64,000 bases of DNA, taken from assembly GCA_041319085.1 (NCBI GenBank), contig CP101033.1, forward strand, positions 1,638,501 through 1,702,500, written 5' to 3'. Source of the DNA: Aeromonas veronii. GTDB taxonomy: Bacteria > Pseudomonadota > Gammaproteobacteria > Enterobacterales > Aeromonadaceae. The notes below the pieces were generated by a model. The model saw only the letters and a program-made list of their open reading frames with translations, did no database searches and was not told the DNA's origin. This document shows positions 11,034 to 19,195 of this stretch, piece after piece (positions within the stretch are counted from its first letter, which is position 1; each line of letters starts with the position of its first letter). Position numbers and translations under genes: made by a program.

Positions 11034-11852
11034 ATGATCAACGTAACGACCACGTCTACCCAGCACACCGCGCTGGACCTGCTCAACCTGACCCCGGAGC
11101 AGACCGCGCTGGAGGTGAAGGATCTCAACCTGTACTACGGCAGCAAGCAGGCGCTGTTCAACGTCAACATGAAGATCCCCAAAGGGCAGGTGACCGCCTT
11201 TATCGGCCCGTCCGGTTGCGGTAAATCGACCCTGCTGCGCTGCATCAACCGGATGAACGATCTGGTGGAGATCTGCCGCATCGAGGGGGAGATCCAGCTG
11301 CACGGCCACAACATCTATGACAAGAGCGTCGATGTTTCCGCCCTGCGCCGTCAGGTGGGCATGGTGTTCCAGCGCCCGAACCCGTTCCCCAAGTCCATCT
11401 ACGAGAACGTGGTCTATGGTCTGCGGCTGCAGGGGATCAACGATCGTCGCACGCTGGATGAAGCCGCCGAGCGCTCCCTGCGCGGTGCGGCCCTGTGGGA
11501 CGAGGTGAAGGATCGTCTGCACGACAACGCCTTCGGTCTCTCCGGTGGTCAGCAGCAACGTCTGGTGATTGCCCGTGCCATCGCCATCGAGCCGGAAGTG
11601 TTGCTGCTCGATGAACCGACCTCGGCGCTCGACCCCATCTCCACCCTCACCATCGAGGAGCTGATCAACGAGCTCAAGAGCCAGTTCACCGTGGTGATCG
11701 TGACCCACAACATGCAGCAGGCGGCACGGGTGTCGGATCAGACCGCCTTCATGTATATGGGCGAGCTTATCGAGTACTCGGATACCAACACCATCTTCAC
11801 CACCCCGGCCAAGAAGAAGACCGAAGACTACATCACCGGTCGTTACGGCTAA
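11034..11852 (+). CDS. pstB: phosphate ABC transporter ATPase PstB
   Basis: PstB is the cytoplasmic ATPase of the phosphate importer. Walker A is GPSGCGKST at about residues 58-66, the ABC signature [14 protein letters not shown] is at about 166-179 and Walker [13 protein letters not shown] follows. Like other PstB proteins it ends near [10 protein letters not shown]. Length 272 residues; E. coli PstB has 257, and the extra residues are an N-terminal extension. ATG 11034 is preceded by GAGGTAAC. A 13-codon phoU-like ORF with a strong ribosome site follows at 11865. Confidence 0.97.
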   Translation: MINVTTTSTQHTALDLLNLTPEQTALEVKDLNLYYGSKQALFNVNMKIPKGQVTAFIGPSGCGKSTLLRCINRMNDLVEICRIEGEIQLHGHNIYDKSVDVSALRRQVGMVFQRPNPFPKSIYENVVYGLRLQGINDRRTLDEAAERSLRGAALWDEVKDRLHDNAFGLSGGQQQRLVIARAIAIEPEVLLLDEPTSALDPISTLTIEELINELKSQFTVVIVTHNMQQAARVSDQTAFMYMGELIEYSDTNTIFTTPAKKKTEDYITGRYG

Positions 11853-11864
11853 GGAGAGAAGAGG

Positions 11865-11906
11865 ATGAACCTCAGCAAACAGATTGGCAGTCGGTTCCAC
11901 GACTAG
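11865..11906 (+). other. 13-codon ORF resembling the start of phoU
   Basis: Between pstB and phoU a mini-ORF reads MNLSKQIGSRFHD and stops. It has a strong purine-rich ribosome site (AGGAGAGAAGAGG) directly upstream. The true PhoU begins [17 protein letters not shown] 31 bases further on, so the mini-ORF matches its first dozen residues with conservative changes and keeps the same reading sense. It looks like either a leftover 5' copy of phoU or a leader peptide coupling pstB and phoU translation. The similarity is visible in DNA too (ATGAACCTCA shared). Confidence 0.5.
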
Positions 11907-11936
11907 GGCATACTCGGAGCATCAAGGATTATTTGT

Positions 11937-12647
11937 ATGGACAATATGAACCTCAATAAACACATCTCCGGTCAGTTCAATGCCGAGCTAGAGAGCGTGC
12001 GCAACCAGGTACTGGTGATGGGCGGTCTGGTGGAGCAGCAGCTCACCGACGCCATCGCGGCGATCCACGATCAGGATCTCGATGCAGCGCGCAAGATCGT
12101 GGCCAACGACCACAAGGTCAACGCCATGGAAGTGGCGATCGACGAGGAGTGCACTCGCATCATCGCCAAGCGTCAGCCGACAGCCTCCGACCTGCGACTG
12201 GTAATGGCCATTATCAAGACCATCACCGATCTGGAGCGCATTGGCGACGTGGCGGACAAGATCGCCCGCATGCTGACCGACAACGCCAACAAGCCGCAGC
12301 CGCCGCTGGTGTCGCTGGAGAACATGGGCCGTCGCACCATCAAGATGCTGCACGATGTGCTCGATGCCTTCGCCCGTATGGATCTGGATGCGGCGCTGGC
12401 GGTCTACAAGGAAGATGACAAGGTAGACCGGGAGTACGAGTCGATCATCCGCGAGCTGATGACCTACATGATGGAAGATCCGCGCACCATCCCCCAGGTG
12501 CTCAACGTGCTGTGGGCGGCGCGGGCCATCGAGCGGGTCGGCGATCGCTGCCAGCATATCTGCGAGTACATCGTCTACTACGTGAAAGGCAAGGATGTGC
12601 GCCATACCAAGGCGGATGATCTGGGCACCTTGCTCGGTAAAGGGTGA
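11937..12647 (+). CDS. phoU: phosphate signalling protein PhoU
   Basis: PhoU links the Pst importer to the PhoR/PhoB two-component system and represses the Pho regulon when phosphate is plentiful. The two three-helix PhoU repeats carry the metal-binding motifs: residues around [12 protein letters not shown] in the first half and [20 protein letters not shown] in the second. Sequence and length (236 residues; E. coli 241) match throughout, including [24 protein letters not shown] 11937 has AAGGA nine bases upstream. Last gene of the pst operon; a strong terminator follows. Confidence 0.97.
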   Translation: MDNMNLNKHISGQFNAELESVRNQVLVMGGLVEQQLTDAIAAIHDQDLDAARKIVANDHKVNAMEVAIDEECTRIIAKRQPTASDLRLVMAIIKTITDLERIGDVADKIARMLTDNANKPQPPLVSLENMGRRTIKMLHDVLDAFARMDLDAALAVYKEDDKVDREYESIIRELMTYMMEDPRTIPQVLNVLWAARAIERVGDRCQHICEYIVYYVKGKDVRHTKADDLGTLLGKG

Positions 12648-12660
12648 GTCTGAGATGAAT

Positions 12661-12686
12661 AAAAAGGCGCTTTGAGCGCCTTTTTT
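12661..12686 (+). terminator. terminator of the pst operon
   Basis: The stem AAAAAGGCGC / GCGCCTTTTT with a 4- to 5-nt loop and six T closes the pstCAB-phoU transcript, 13 bases after the phoU stop. Confidence 0.9.
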
Positions 12687-12738
12687 GTTGCCTTTTCGGT
12701 CAGTGCAAGATATCGCCACCCGATCGGCGCTTTTCTGC

Positions 12739-12839
12739 TAGAATATGCCCCCTGTGTGAGTCCCGGATGGACTCACGGTCCGGTCTCCCGGGCCCAGTTT
12801 GCCGTCTTGTGCTAAGACGGGTGTAGCAATAGGTTAATC
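12739..12839 (+). promoter_or_regulatory. promoter -10 and structured leader of the CorC-type gene
   Basis: A TAGAAT at 12739-12744 could be a -10 element (no good -35 is seen). Downstream are a perfect 8-bp hairpin GTGAGTCC / GGACTCAC (12756-12776), a second GC-rich fold around GGTCCGG...CCGGGCC, and a third around GTCTT / AAGAC just ahead of the start codon. This may be a structured 5' leader. It does not match the yybP-ykoY riboswitch core as far as I can see. Confidence 0.35.
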
Positions 12840-14159
12840 ATGAGTTTTGCCGATAGTTTGTTCTTTTTAATGCTGCTGGTTGGCGGCAGTGTGTTTTTCT
12901 CCCTCTCCGAGATCTCTCTCGCCGCATCTCGCAAAATCAAATTGCAGGTGATGGCGGATGAAGGTAATCGCCAGGCCGAAAAGGTGCTGGCCCTGCAGGC
13001 CCAGCCGGGCAACTTCTTCACCGTGGTGCAGATTGGCCTCAACACCGTCGCCATTTTGGGTGGTATTTTGGGCGAGTCAGCGCTTAACCCCGCCATCAAG
13101 GGGATTGTCTCCCAGTTCTACCAGGGCCCCTGGCTTGGCGAGATCAGCTCCGGTGGCTCCTTCGTGTTTGTCACCGGTATGTTTATCCTGATCGCCGATC
13201 TGATGCCCAAGCGTCTGGCCATGACCATGCCCGAGCAGATTGCCGTGGTGGTGGTGCGCCCCATGCTCTTCTTCGTCACCGTGTTGATGCCGCTGGTGTG
13301 GGTCTTCAACGGGTTGGCCAACTCCCTGTTCCGCCTGATGCGCATCTCCACGGTGCGTAACGACGAGATCACCTCCGACGACATCTATGCGGTGATGGAT
13401 GCCGGCGCCGAGGCGGGGGTTATCCAGCGTGAGGAGCACCAACTCATCGAGAACGTGTTCGAGCTGCAGTCCCTTGGCGTCACCTCCGCCATGACGGCCC
13501 GCGAGAGCCTCATCTACTTCACCCTGCAAGAGAGTGAAGAGAGCATCAAAGCCAAGATCGCCGAGCATCCCCACAACAAGTTTCTGGTCTGTGACCACAA
13601 CCTCGACAGCATCAAGGGCTTTGTCGATGCCAAAGAGCTGTTGATCCGCGTTATCGGCGGCCAGAGCATCGACCTTATCGGCGGCAATCTGGTGCAGAAC
13701 GTCATCATCATCCCCGACACCCTCAACCTCTATGAGGCGATGGAGTACTTCAAGAATCATCGTGGCGACTTTGCCGTGGTGATGAACGAGTACGCGCTGG
13801 TGGTGGGTATTGTCACCATGAACGACCTGATGAGTACCGTGATGGGCGAGTGGGCGACCCACGTGGTGGAAGAGCAGATCGTCCAGCGCGACGAGAACTC
13901 CTGGTTGGTGGACGGGGTGACCCCCATCTCTGACGTGATGCGCGCCTTCGATATCGAAGAGTTCCCGGAAAACCAGAACTACGAGACCATCGCCGGCTTT
14001 ATCATGTATATGCTGCGCAAGATCCCCAAGCGCACTGATTCAGTCAAATACGCCGGTTACAAATTCGAAGTGGTGGACATCGACAGCTACAAGATTGACC
14101 AACTGCTGGTTACCCGGGTAGAGCCCACGCCGGCCGAAAAACCCGCTCTAGAATCGTAA
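12840..14159 (+). CDS. CNNM/CorC-type membrane protein (YtfL family)
   Basis: This is an inner-membrane protein of the UPF0053/hemolysin-C-like family. It has an N-terminal CNNM transmembrane domain with about four helices (residues 1-190, including FFSLSEISLAASRKIKL and the VVQIGLNTVAILGGILGE segment), a CBS pair (about 205-335) and a CorC_HlyC domain at the C-terminus (about 350-430). The length of 439 residues and layout match E. coli YtfL. Family members are linked to divalent cation or polyamine export or tolerance; the substrate here is not determinable. A small lipoprotein gene starts 20 bases downstream and is probably co-transcribed. Confidence 0.88.
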   Translation: MSFADSLFFLMLLVGGSVFFSLSEISLAASRKIKLQVMADEGNRQAEKVLALQAQPGNFFTVVQIGLNTVAILGGILGESALNPAIKGIVSQFYQGPWLGEISSGGSFVFVTGMFILIADLMPKRLAMTMPEQIAVVVVRPMLFFVTVLMPLVWVFNGLANSLFRLMRISTVRNDEITSDDIYAVMDAGAEAGVIQREEHQLIENVFELQSLGVTSAMTARESLIYFTLQESEESIKAKIAEHPHNKFLVCDHNLDSIKGFVDAKELLIRVIGGQSIDLIGGNLVQNVIIIPDTLNLYEAMEYFKNHRGDFAVVMNEYALVVGIVTMNDLMSTVMGEWATHVVEEQIVQRDENSWLVDGVTPISDVMRAFDIEEFPENQNYETIAGFIMYMLRKIPKRTDSVKYAGYKFEVVDIDSYKIDQLLVTRVEPTPAEKPALES

Positions 14160-14178
14160 AAGGAGCTCATTAGCAATC

Positions 14179-14721
14179 ATGAAGATGCAGTCTCATTCCC
14201 GTGCGTTGGCCAGTGTCGCGCTCGCCCTGGCACTGGGTGCCTGTAGTCAGAGTGCGCCGCGCAAAGCCACAGTGGCAGCCAAGCCGGTTGCCCCCAAGCC
14301 TGCCGTGGTCGTGCCGCAGCCGGATCCCGATGCGGTGGTGCAAAGCGGCATGGCAGAGCCAAGCCCGGTCTTTGACGAGCAGTACCACGGCCCGGATCAG
14401 GGGTCGCTGGAGTCGGTGACTGCCCTGTTTGCCCGTGGCTACATCGAGTCCGCCATGCGCGAGACCATGCTGGCGGCGGTGCACAACGACTATCCGCTGC
14501 TCGGCATGCGGGATGTGCGGTTGACCGATCCGGTCTCCAAATTCCTCACCTCCAGCCATGCGGCCACCACGGCCCATGACTACCTCTATGCGGGGGTGCA
14601 ACGTCGCCTCGGTCGTCCGCTCAGCCCTGCCCAGTGGGAGCAGATCTGGCGTGGCTTGCCGCAGCAGGGGCGGGTTTCCGACTGGGTCAAACAGATCAAG
14701 CGAGTGCTGGCCGGGCGTTAA
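14179..14721 (+). CDS. hypothetical lipoprotein
   Basis: The 180-residue product has a lipoprotein signal peptide: positive start (MKMQSHSR), hydrophobic stretch, and lipobox LGAC with the modified Cys at about residue 22. A Pro/Ala/Lys/Val-rich linker (about 28-50) follows, then a ~125-residue domain with no motif I recognise (LESVTALFARGYIESAMRE; WEQIWRGLPQQGRVSDWVKQ). It is likely anchored to the outer membrane. It sits 20 bases behind the CorC-type gene and ahead of a strong terminator, which suggests they form one unit. Function unknown. Confidence 0.75.
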   Translation: MKMQSHSRALASVALALALGACSQSAPRKATVAAKPVAPKPAVVVPQPDPDAVVQSGMAEPSPVFDEQYHGPDQGSLESVTALFARGYIESAMRETMLAAVHNDYPLLGMRDVRLTDPVSKFLTSSHAATTAHDYLYAGVQRRLGRPLSPAQWEQIWRGLPQQGRVSDWVKQIKRVLAGR

Positions 14722-14746
14722 GTCGCCAGCGGATCAAGATTGTGAT

Positions 14747-14771
14747 GAGGCCACCTTCGGGTGGCCTCTTG
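14747..14771 (+). terminator. terminator after the lipoprotein gene
   Basis: The 9-bp stem GAGGCCACC / GGTGGCCTC has the very stable TTCG tetraloop and is followed by TTGC. It lies 25 bases past the lipoprotein stop. Confidence 0.8.
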
Positions 14772-14855
14772 CATTTCTGCGTTTGCCTCGCCGTTTGCAC
14801 GCTGATTTCTGCTGATACTGATTGCCGCCCGTGGCGCTTTGTTTTATTCTGTTTT

Positions 14856-14879
14856 AGCCATCTAAACATCCATATGTTT
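14856..14879 (+). promoter_or_regulatory. tandem met boxes (MetJ operator) upstream of mmuM
   Basis: Three adjacent 8-mers resemble the MetJ consensus AGACGTCT: AGCCATCT (6 of 8), AAACATCC (5 of 8) and ATATGTTT (5 of 8). Tandem imperfect met boxes are the usual form of a MetJ operator. They lie about 140 bases upstream of the homocysteine methyltransferase start, in a 294-base gap with no gene. Repression by MetJ-SAM is inferred from the motif. Confidence 0.5.
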
Positions 14880-15015
14880 TTATGGCTGAATAATAACAGG
14901 ACTTCACCGGGATGAAGCCGGACGATCAGCAGCGATTCGACGCAAAACCGCAGATCAACAAGACAAACAGATAAATACGCAAATAAACAACGCACATAAC
15001 AAAGAGACACGACAG

Positions 15016-15918
15016 ATGGAAACCAGGGAATTGTGGGTGCTGGATGGGGGCATGGGGCGCGAGCTGGCACGGCGGGGGGCACCGTTTCGTCAGCCCGAAT
15101 GGTCGGCGCTGGCCTTGATTGAGGCGCCTGAGACGGTGCGTGAGGTGCATCAGGCCTATGTGGCGAGCGGAGCCCGGGTCATCACCACCAACAGCTATGC
15201 GCTGGTGCCTTTTCATATCGGCGATGAACGTTTCTTTGCCGAAGGGGAGGGGCTGGCGGCGCTGGCTGGCCAACTGGCCCGCGAGGTGGCTGACGAGCAG
15301 AAGGGCGCCGTGCAGGTGGCGGGTTCGCTGCCGCCGCTGTTTGGCTCTTACCGTGCCGATCTGTTCAAGGCGGACAGGGTGAGCGAGCTGGCTACGCCGC
15401 TTATCCGGGCGCTATCCCCTTGTGTGGATATCTGGCTGGCCGAGACCATGAGCCTGATTGCCGAGCCACTGGCCCTGAAAGCGCTGCTGCCTGACGATGG
15501 CAAGCCGTTCTGGGTCTCTTTCACGCTGGAAGATGAGGCGCCGGGCAACGAGCCCACGCTGCGTTCCGGCGAGCGGGTGGCCGATGCGGTGACCGCGCTG
15601 GTGGCGGCCGGGGTCGATGCCATCCTGTTCAACTGCTGTCAGCCCGAGGTGATTGAGGGAGCCCTCGAGGTTGCTCGCGCCAGATTGCAAGCGCTGGGTC
15701 GCGCTGACATACGCCTCGGTGCCTATGCCAACGCCTTCCCGCCGCAACCGAAAGAGGCGACCGCCAATGACGGGCTGGACGAGATCCGCGGCGATCTGGG
15801 GCCGCTGGATTACCTTGGCTGGGCAGAGCGTTGGCGCGTAGCCGGCGCGGATCTGATCGGCGGTTGCTGCGGCATCGGTCCCGAGCATATTCAGGCGCTG
15901 AGCAGCCGGTTGCGCTAA
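15016..15918 (+). CDS. mmuM: homocysteine S-methyltransferase
   Basis: The enzyme transfers a methyl group from S-methylmethionine (or SAM) to homocysteine to make methionine. The zinc-binding cysteines are visible: FNCCQPE at about residue 210 and the C-terminal pair in IGGCCGIGPEHI. The N-terminal signature LDGGMGRELARRG and TNSYALVPFHI fit the family. The length of 300 residues compares with 310 for E. coli MmuM. Met boxes upstream support a role in methionine metabolism. The APC permease gene starts nine bases later, as in mmuP-mmuM pairs, although here the methyltransferase comes first. Confidence 0.9.
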   Translation: METRELWVLDGGMGRELARRGAPFRQPEWSALALIEAPETVREVHQAYVASGARVITTNSYALVPFHIGDERFFAEGEGLAALAGQLAREVADEQKGAVQVAGSLPPLFGSYRADLFKADRVSELATPLIRALSPCVDIWLAETMSLIAEPLALKALLPDDGKPFWVSFTLEDEAPGNEPTLRSGERVADAVTALVAAGVDAILFNCCQPEVIEGALEVARARLQALGRADIRLGAYANAFPPQPKEATANDGLDEIRGDLGPLDYLGWAERWRVAGADLIGGCCGIGPEHIQALSSRLR

Positions 15919-15927
15919 GGAGCACCC

Positions 15928-17343
15928 ATGAAAGAGAGCAAGATTGGGCTCTTGTCCCTCACCGCGCTGGTGTTCAGCTCCATGGTGGGGGCGGGAATTT
16001 TCAGCCTGCCCCAGAACATGGCCGAGGTGGCGGGAGCGCGCGCCGTGCTGATCGGCTGGGGCGTAACCGGGGTGGGCATCCTGGCGCTCGCCATGAGTTT
16101 TCTCTATCTGTCGCGGCTCAGGCCGGATCTTGACGGCGGTATCTATAGCTATGCCCGCGCCGGTTTTGGCGATCTGGTGGGCTTCTTCTCCGCCTGGGGC
16201 TATTGGCTCTGCGCCACCATCGGTGTGGTAGGTTATCTGGTGATCGCGTTTGCGGCGCTGGGCAGCTTTGTCGATACCCCCGAGCAGATCTGGTTTGGTG
16301 ACGGCAATACGTTGGCGGCTTTTGTCGGCGAGTCCTGCATCCTTTGGGCGGTGCATCTGCTGGTAGCCCGTGGCGTGCAGCAGGCGGCGCTGTTCAATCT
16401 GGTGGCCACCCTGGCCAAGAGCCTGCCACTGCTGCTGTTTATCCTGTTTGCCTGTTACTGGTTCGACCCGGTCACCTTCGCGGCGGATCAGCAGGGCAGC
16501 ACGTTGGCGGTGCCGGTCTCCGAGCAGGTGCGCAACACCATGTTGATCACCCTCTGGGTCTTTACCGGCATCGAGGGGGCAGCGGTGCTCTCGGCTCGCG
16601 CCAGAAACCGGCGGGATGTGGGTACGGCCACCGTGCTTGGGGTCGTGTTGGCACTGCTGCTCTATGTGCTTATCTCGGTGCTGGCGCTGGGGATCTTGAG
16701 TCGCCCCGAACTGGCGGCACTGCCCAATCCCTCTATGGCGGGGCTGATGGCCCAGATGACCGGATCCTGGGGCAAGCTGCTGATCAGCGTCGGCCTTATC
16801 GTCTCTGTGCTCGCCTCGTATGTTAGCTGGACGCTGTTCTCGGCCGAGGTGCCGTTTAGCGCGGCCAGACATGGCGCGTTTCCTGCCATCTTCCGGCGCC
16901 AGAACCGCAACGGGACGCCTATCGCCTCGCTCTGGCTCACCAGCCTGACGGTACAAACATGCTTGCTGCTGGTGTGGTTGCTCGGCAAGGGCTATACCAG
17001 CCTGCTGCTTATCTCGACCTCGATGATCCTGGTGCCCTACCTGCTGATCGGTCTGTTTCTGCTCAAGCTCTCGTTCAGCAGGAAGGGTGAGGGCGGGCAG
17101 GGTCGGGGCTTGATGCGGGCGGTGGCGCTGGTGTCGAGCGGTTACGGCTTCTGGCTGCTTTATGCTGCCGGGGTAGAGTATCTGTTGCTGTCGCTGTTGC
17201 TCTACGGGCCGGGTCTGCTGCTGTTTCTCTACAGCCGCCGTCAGCTGGGCACAGATCTTTGCCTGAGCGGTCGCGAGCGACTGTTGGCCGCCGTCACCTT
17301 GCTGAGTCTGATCCCCGCCGTCTGGTCGTTCGCCCATCTCTGA
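15928..17343 (+). CDS. APC-family amino acid permease (basic amino acid/polyamine antiporter type)
   Basis: This is an inner-membrane amino acid transporter of 471 residues with about 12-13 hydrophobic segments. The signature FSSMVGAGIFSLPQNMAE at residues 15-32 and TLWVFTGIEGAAVLSARARN in the middle are typical of ArcD/YdgI-like arginine:ornithine or lysine antiporters. Its place directly behind mmuM (nine bases, ribosome site AAGGAG) hints that it may move S-methylmethionine, methionine or a related amino acid instead. The substrate cannot be told from sequence. A strong terminator follows. Confidence 0.85.
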   Translation: MKESKIGLLSLTALVFSSMVGAGIFSLPQNMAEVAGARAVLIGWGVTGVGILALAMSFLYLSRLRPDLDGGIYSYARAGFGDLVGFFSAWGYWLCATIGVVGYLVIAFAALGSFVDTPEQIWFGDGNTLAAFVGESCILWAVHLLVARGVQQAALFNLVATLAKSLPLLLFILFACYWFDPVTFAADQQGSTLAVPVSEQVRNTMLITLWVFTGIEGAAVLSARARNRRDVGTATVLGVVLALLLYVLISVLALGILSRPELAALPNPSMAGLMAQMTGSWGKLLISVGLIVSVLASYVSWTLFSAEVPFSAARHGAFPAIFRRQNRNGTPIASLWLTSLTVQTCLLLVWLLGKGYTSLLLISTSMILVPYLLIGLFLLKLSFSRKGEGGQGRGLMRAVALVSSGYGFWLLYAAGVEYLLLSLLLYGPGLLLFLYSRRQLGTDLCLSGRERLLAAVTLLSLIPAVWSFAHL

Positions 17344-17369
17344 TATCGAAGATGTGACTGACCATCAAA

Positions 17370-17398
17370 GAGAGCGCCACCGTGGCGCTCTCTTGTTT
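17370..17398. terminator. terminator after the permease gene
   Basis: The 10-bp perfect stem GAGAGCGCCA / TGGCGCTCTC with a CCG loop is followed by TTGTTTT. It separates the convergent permease and sterol-desaturase genes and may act on both strands. Confidence 0.85.
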
Positions 17399-17426
17399 TC
17401 AGGGAGTTGCTATTCGAGGCGAGGGC

Positions 17427-18275
17427 TCAACGGCTCGTTGGCCCGGCCGGTTTGCCAAACAGCACGGCGAGTTTTTGTCGCCAGGGCTGGTCACGGGCGT
17501 CGCGCAGCATGTCGCGCCACTCGTGGAAGGTGAGAGTGAGGGGGTTGAAGCTGTGGATCGGCTTGGTGATGCCAAAGCGACACGGTTCGGCCGGATCTTC
17601 CTCGACAAAGGTGCCAAACAGCCGATCCCAGATAATCAGCACGCCGGCAAAGTTGCGGTCTATGTATTTGGCGTTGCTGGCGTGGTGCACCCTGTGGTGG
17701 GAGGGGGTGTTGAAGATCCACTCAAGCCGGCCGAGTTTGCCCACCACCTGGGTGTGGACGAAGAACTGAAAGCCCAGGCTCAGCAGCACGGTGGCGACCA
17801 CTGCCTCGGGTGGGAAGCCGATGACAATCATCGGGATCCAGAATAGCCACATGCCGGAGATGGGATACATCAGGCTCTGGCGAAAGGCGGTGGAGAGGTT
17901 GAGCCGCTCCGAGCTGTGGTGCACTACATGGGAGGCCCATAGCCAGCGCACATGGTGGCTGGTGAAGTGGAACAGCCAGTAGCAGAGATCCTGCAACAGG
18001 AACAGCAGCAGCACGCTCCAGAAGGTGAGCTCGATATCGAACAGCCGCCAGCCCCAGAGGGTGTCATACAGATAAACGATGGCGATGGCCGCCAGCGCAT
18101 CGCCCCCCTGATGCATCAGGGCCAGCGCGGCGTTGGCGAACAGATCCCGCCACTGGTAGGTGGCAGTGGGAAAGGCGGCGCCATGTTTGCGCAGGTAGAG
18201 CATCTCCCAGCCGATAAAGGCCAGAAAAACCGGGGAGAGGTAGAGCAGAAGTAGTTGCACATCCATGTGAGCCAT
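17427..18275 (-). CDS. sterol desaturase / fatty acid hydroxylase family protein
   Basis: This is a membrane di-iron hydroxylase of 282 residues. The family's histidine clusters are present in order: LFHFTSHH, then HVVHHSSE, and near the C-terminus HRVHHASN; they bind the two irons. Several hydrophobic helices surround them. Members hydroxylate or desaturate sterols, fatty acids or other lipids; the substrate here is unknown. The start may be ATG 18275 (MAHMDVQ) or ATG 18266 (MDVQ); neither has a clear ribosome site. It stands alone between two terminators. Confidence 0.85.
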   Translation of the reverse strand: MAHMDVQLLLLYLSPVFLAFIGWEMLYLRKHGAAFPTATYQWRDLFANAALALMHQGGDALAAIAIVYLYDTLWGWRLFDIELTFWSVLLLFLLQDLCYWLFHFTSHHVRWLWASHVVHHSSERLNLSTAFRQSLMYPISGMWLFWIPMIVIGFPPEAVVATVLLSLGFQFFVHTQVVGKLGRLEWIFNTPSHHRVHHASNAKYIDRNFAGVLIIWDRLFGTFVEEDPAEPCRFGITKPIHSFNPLTLTFHEWRDMLRDARDQPWRQKLAVLFGKPAGPTSR

Positions 18276-18423
18276 CCGGTTGGACCAGTTGGATTACAGC
18301 ATACCGAATGAATTTATAATTTCATTAACATACTTCCTCCATTCGTGGGGCGGACAACCAGATGGCGAGAGGCTGCCACAGGGGATGCGTCAGGGGGGAT
18401 CATGGGCAAGGTGGGGATGAAAG

Positions 18424-18444
18424 AGGGAGCCCTGGGCTCCCTCG
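18424..18444 (-). terminator. terminator of the amino acid ABC operon
   Basis: The 9-bp stem GAGGGAGCC / GGCTCCCTC with a 3-nt loop lies just past the stop of the ATPase gene on the minus strand and is followed there by CTTTC. Moderately strong. Confidence 0.7.
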
Positions 18445-18451
18445 GTCGTAC

Positions 18452-19195
18452 TTACAGCACCTGGCTTAGGAACTGGCGCAGACGCGGGGAGGGGGGATTG
18501 TCGAAGAAGTCGGCCGGTTTTTCATCCACCAGCAGTTCGCCACTCTCCATAAAGAGCACCCGATCTGCCACCTCGCGGGCAAAGCCCATCTCGTGAGTCA
18601 CTACCACCATGGTCATCCCCTCGCGGGCGAGGCCCTTCATGACATCCAGCACTTCCCCCACCATTTCGGGGTCGAGCGCACTGGTCGGCTCATCAAACAG
18701 CATGATGCGCGGCTGCATGGCGAGCGCTCGGGCGATGGCCACCCGCTGTTGCTGACCGCCGGAGAGCTGGGACGGGTAGCTGGCCGCTTTCACCGACAGG
18801 CCCACTTTCAGCAGCAGCGCCTTGGCTCTGTCTTCGGCCTCACGGCGCGACAGGCCGCGCACTTTCTGCGGGGCGAGGGTGATGTTGTCCAGCACCGTCA
18901 GGTGGGGGAAGAGGTTGAAGGACTGGAACACCATGCCTACCTCTTCCCGCAACTTGTTGACATCGCCCGGCTCGGTCAGGCTGATGCCATCGACCACTAT
19001 GTTACCATCGTTGATGGTCTCCAGCTGGTTGAGGGTGCGCAGGAAGGTCGATTTGCCGGAACCGCTGGGGCCGACGATCACCACCACTTCCCCTTCGGCC
19101 ACCTGGGTGCTGACGTTTTTCAGGGCATGCACCTCGGTGCCGTAGAACTTCTCTACGCCGGTCGCTTTGATAATGGGATCAGTTGCTGCGCGCAT
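18452..19195 (-). CDS. polar amino acid ABC transporter ATPase (GlnQ type)
   Basis: This is the cytoplasmic ATPase of an amino acid importer, 247 residues. Walker [13 protein letters not shown] signature [14 protein letters not shown], Walker [13 protein letters not shown] and the switch His (VVTHEMGFA) are all intact. It overlaps the upstream permease gene by 17 bases, so translation is probably coupled. It is the third gene of a solute-binding protein - permease - ATPase operon. Confidence 0.93.
   Translation of the reverse strand: MRAATDPIIKATGVEKFYGTEVHALKNVSTQVAEGEVVVIVGPSGSGKSTFLRTLNQLETINDGNIVVDGISLTEPGDVNKLREEVGMVFQSFNLFPHLTVLDNITLAPQKVRGLSRREAEDRAKALLLKVGLSVKAASYPSQLSGGQQQRVAIARALAMQPRIMLFDEPTSALDPEMVGEVLDVMKGLAREGMTMVVVTHEMGFAREVADRVLFMESGELLVDEKPADFFDNPPSPRLRQFLSQVL

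Noticed and set aside
12739..12839. yybP-ykoY manganese riboswitch before the CorC-type gene
   Set aside because: The conserved core loops of that riboswitch are not visible, although hairpins are present.
15412..17337. 641-codon minus-strand frame opposite mmuM and the permease
   Set aside because: Very rich in Gln, His, Arg and Gly with no hydrophobic core. It is antisense to two well-supported genes.
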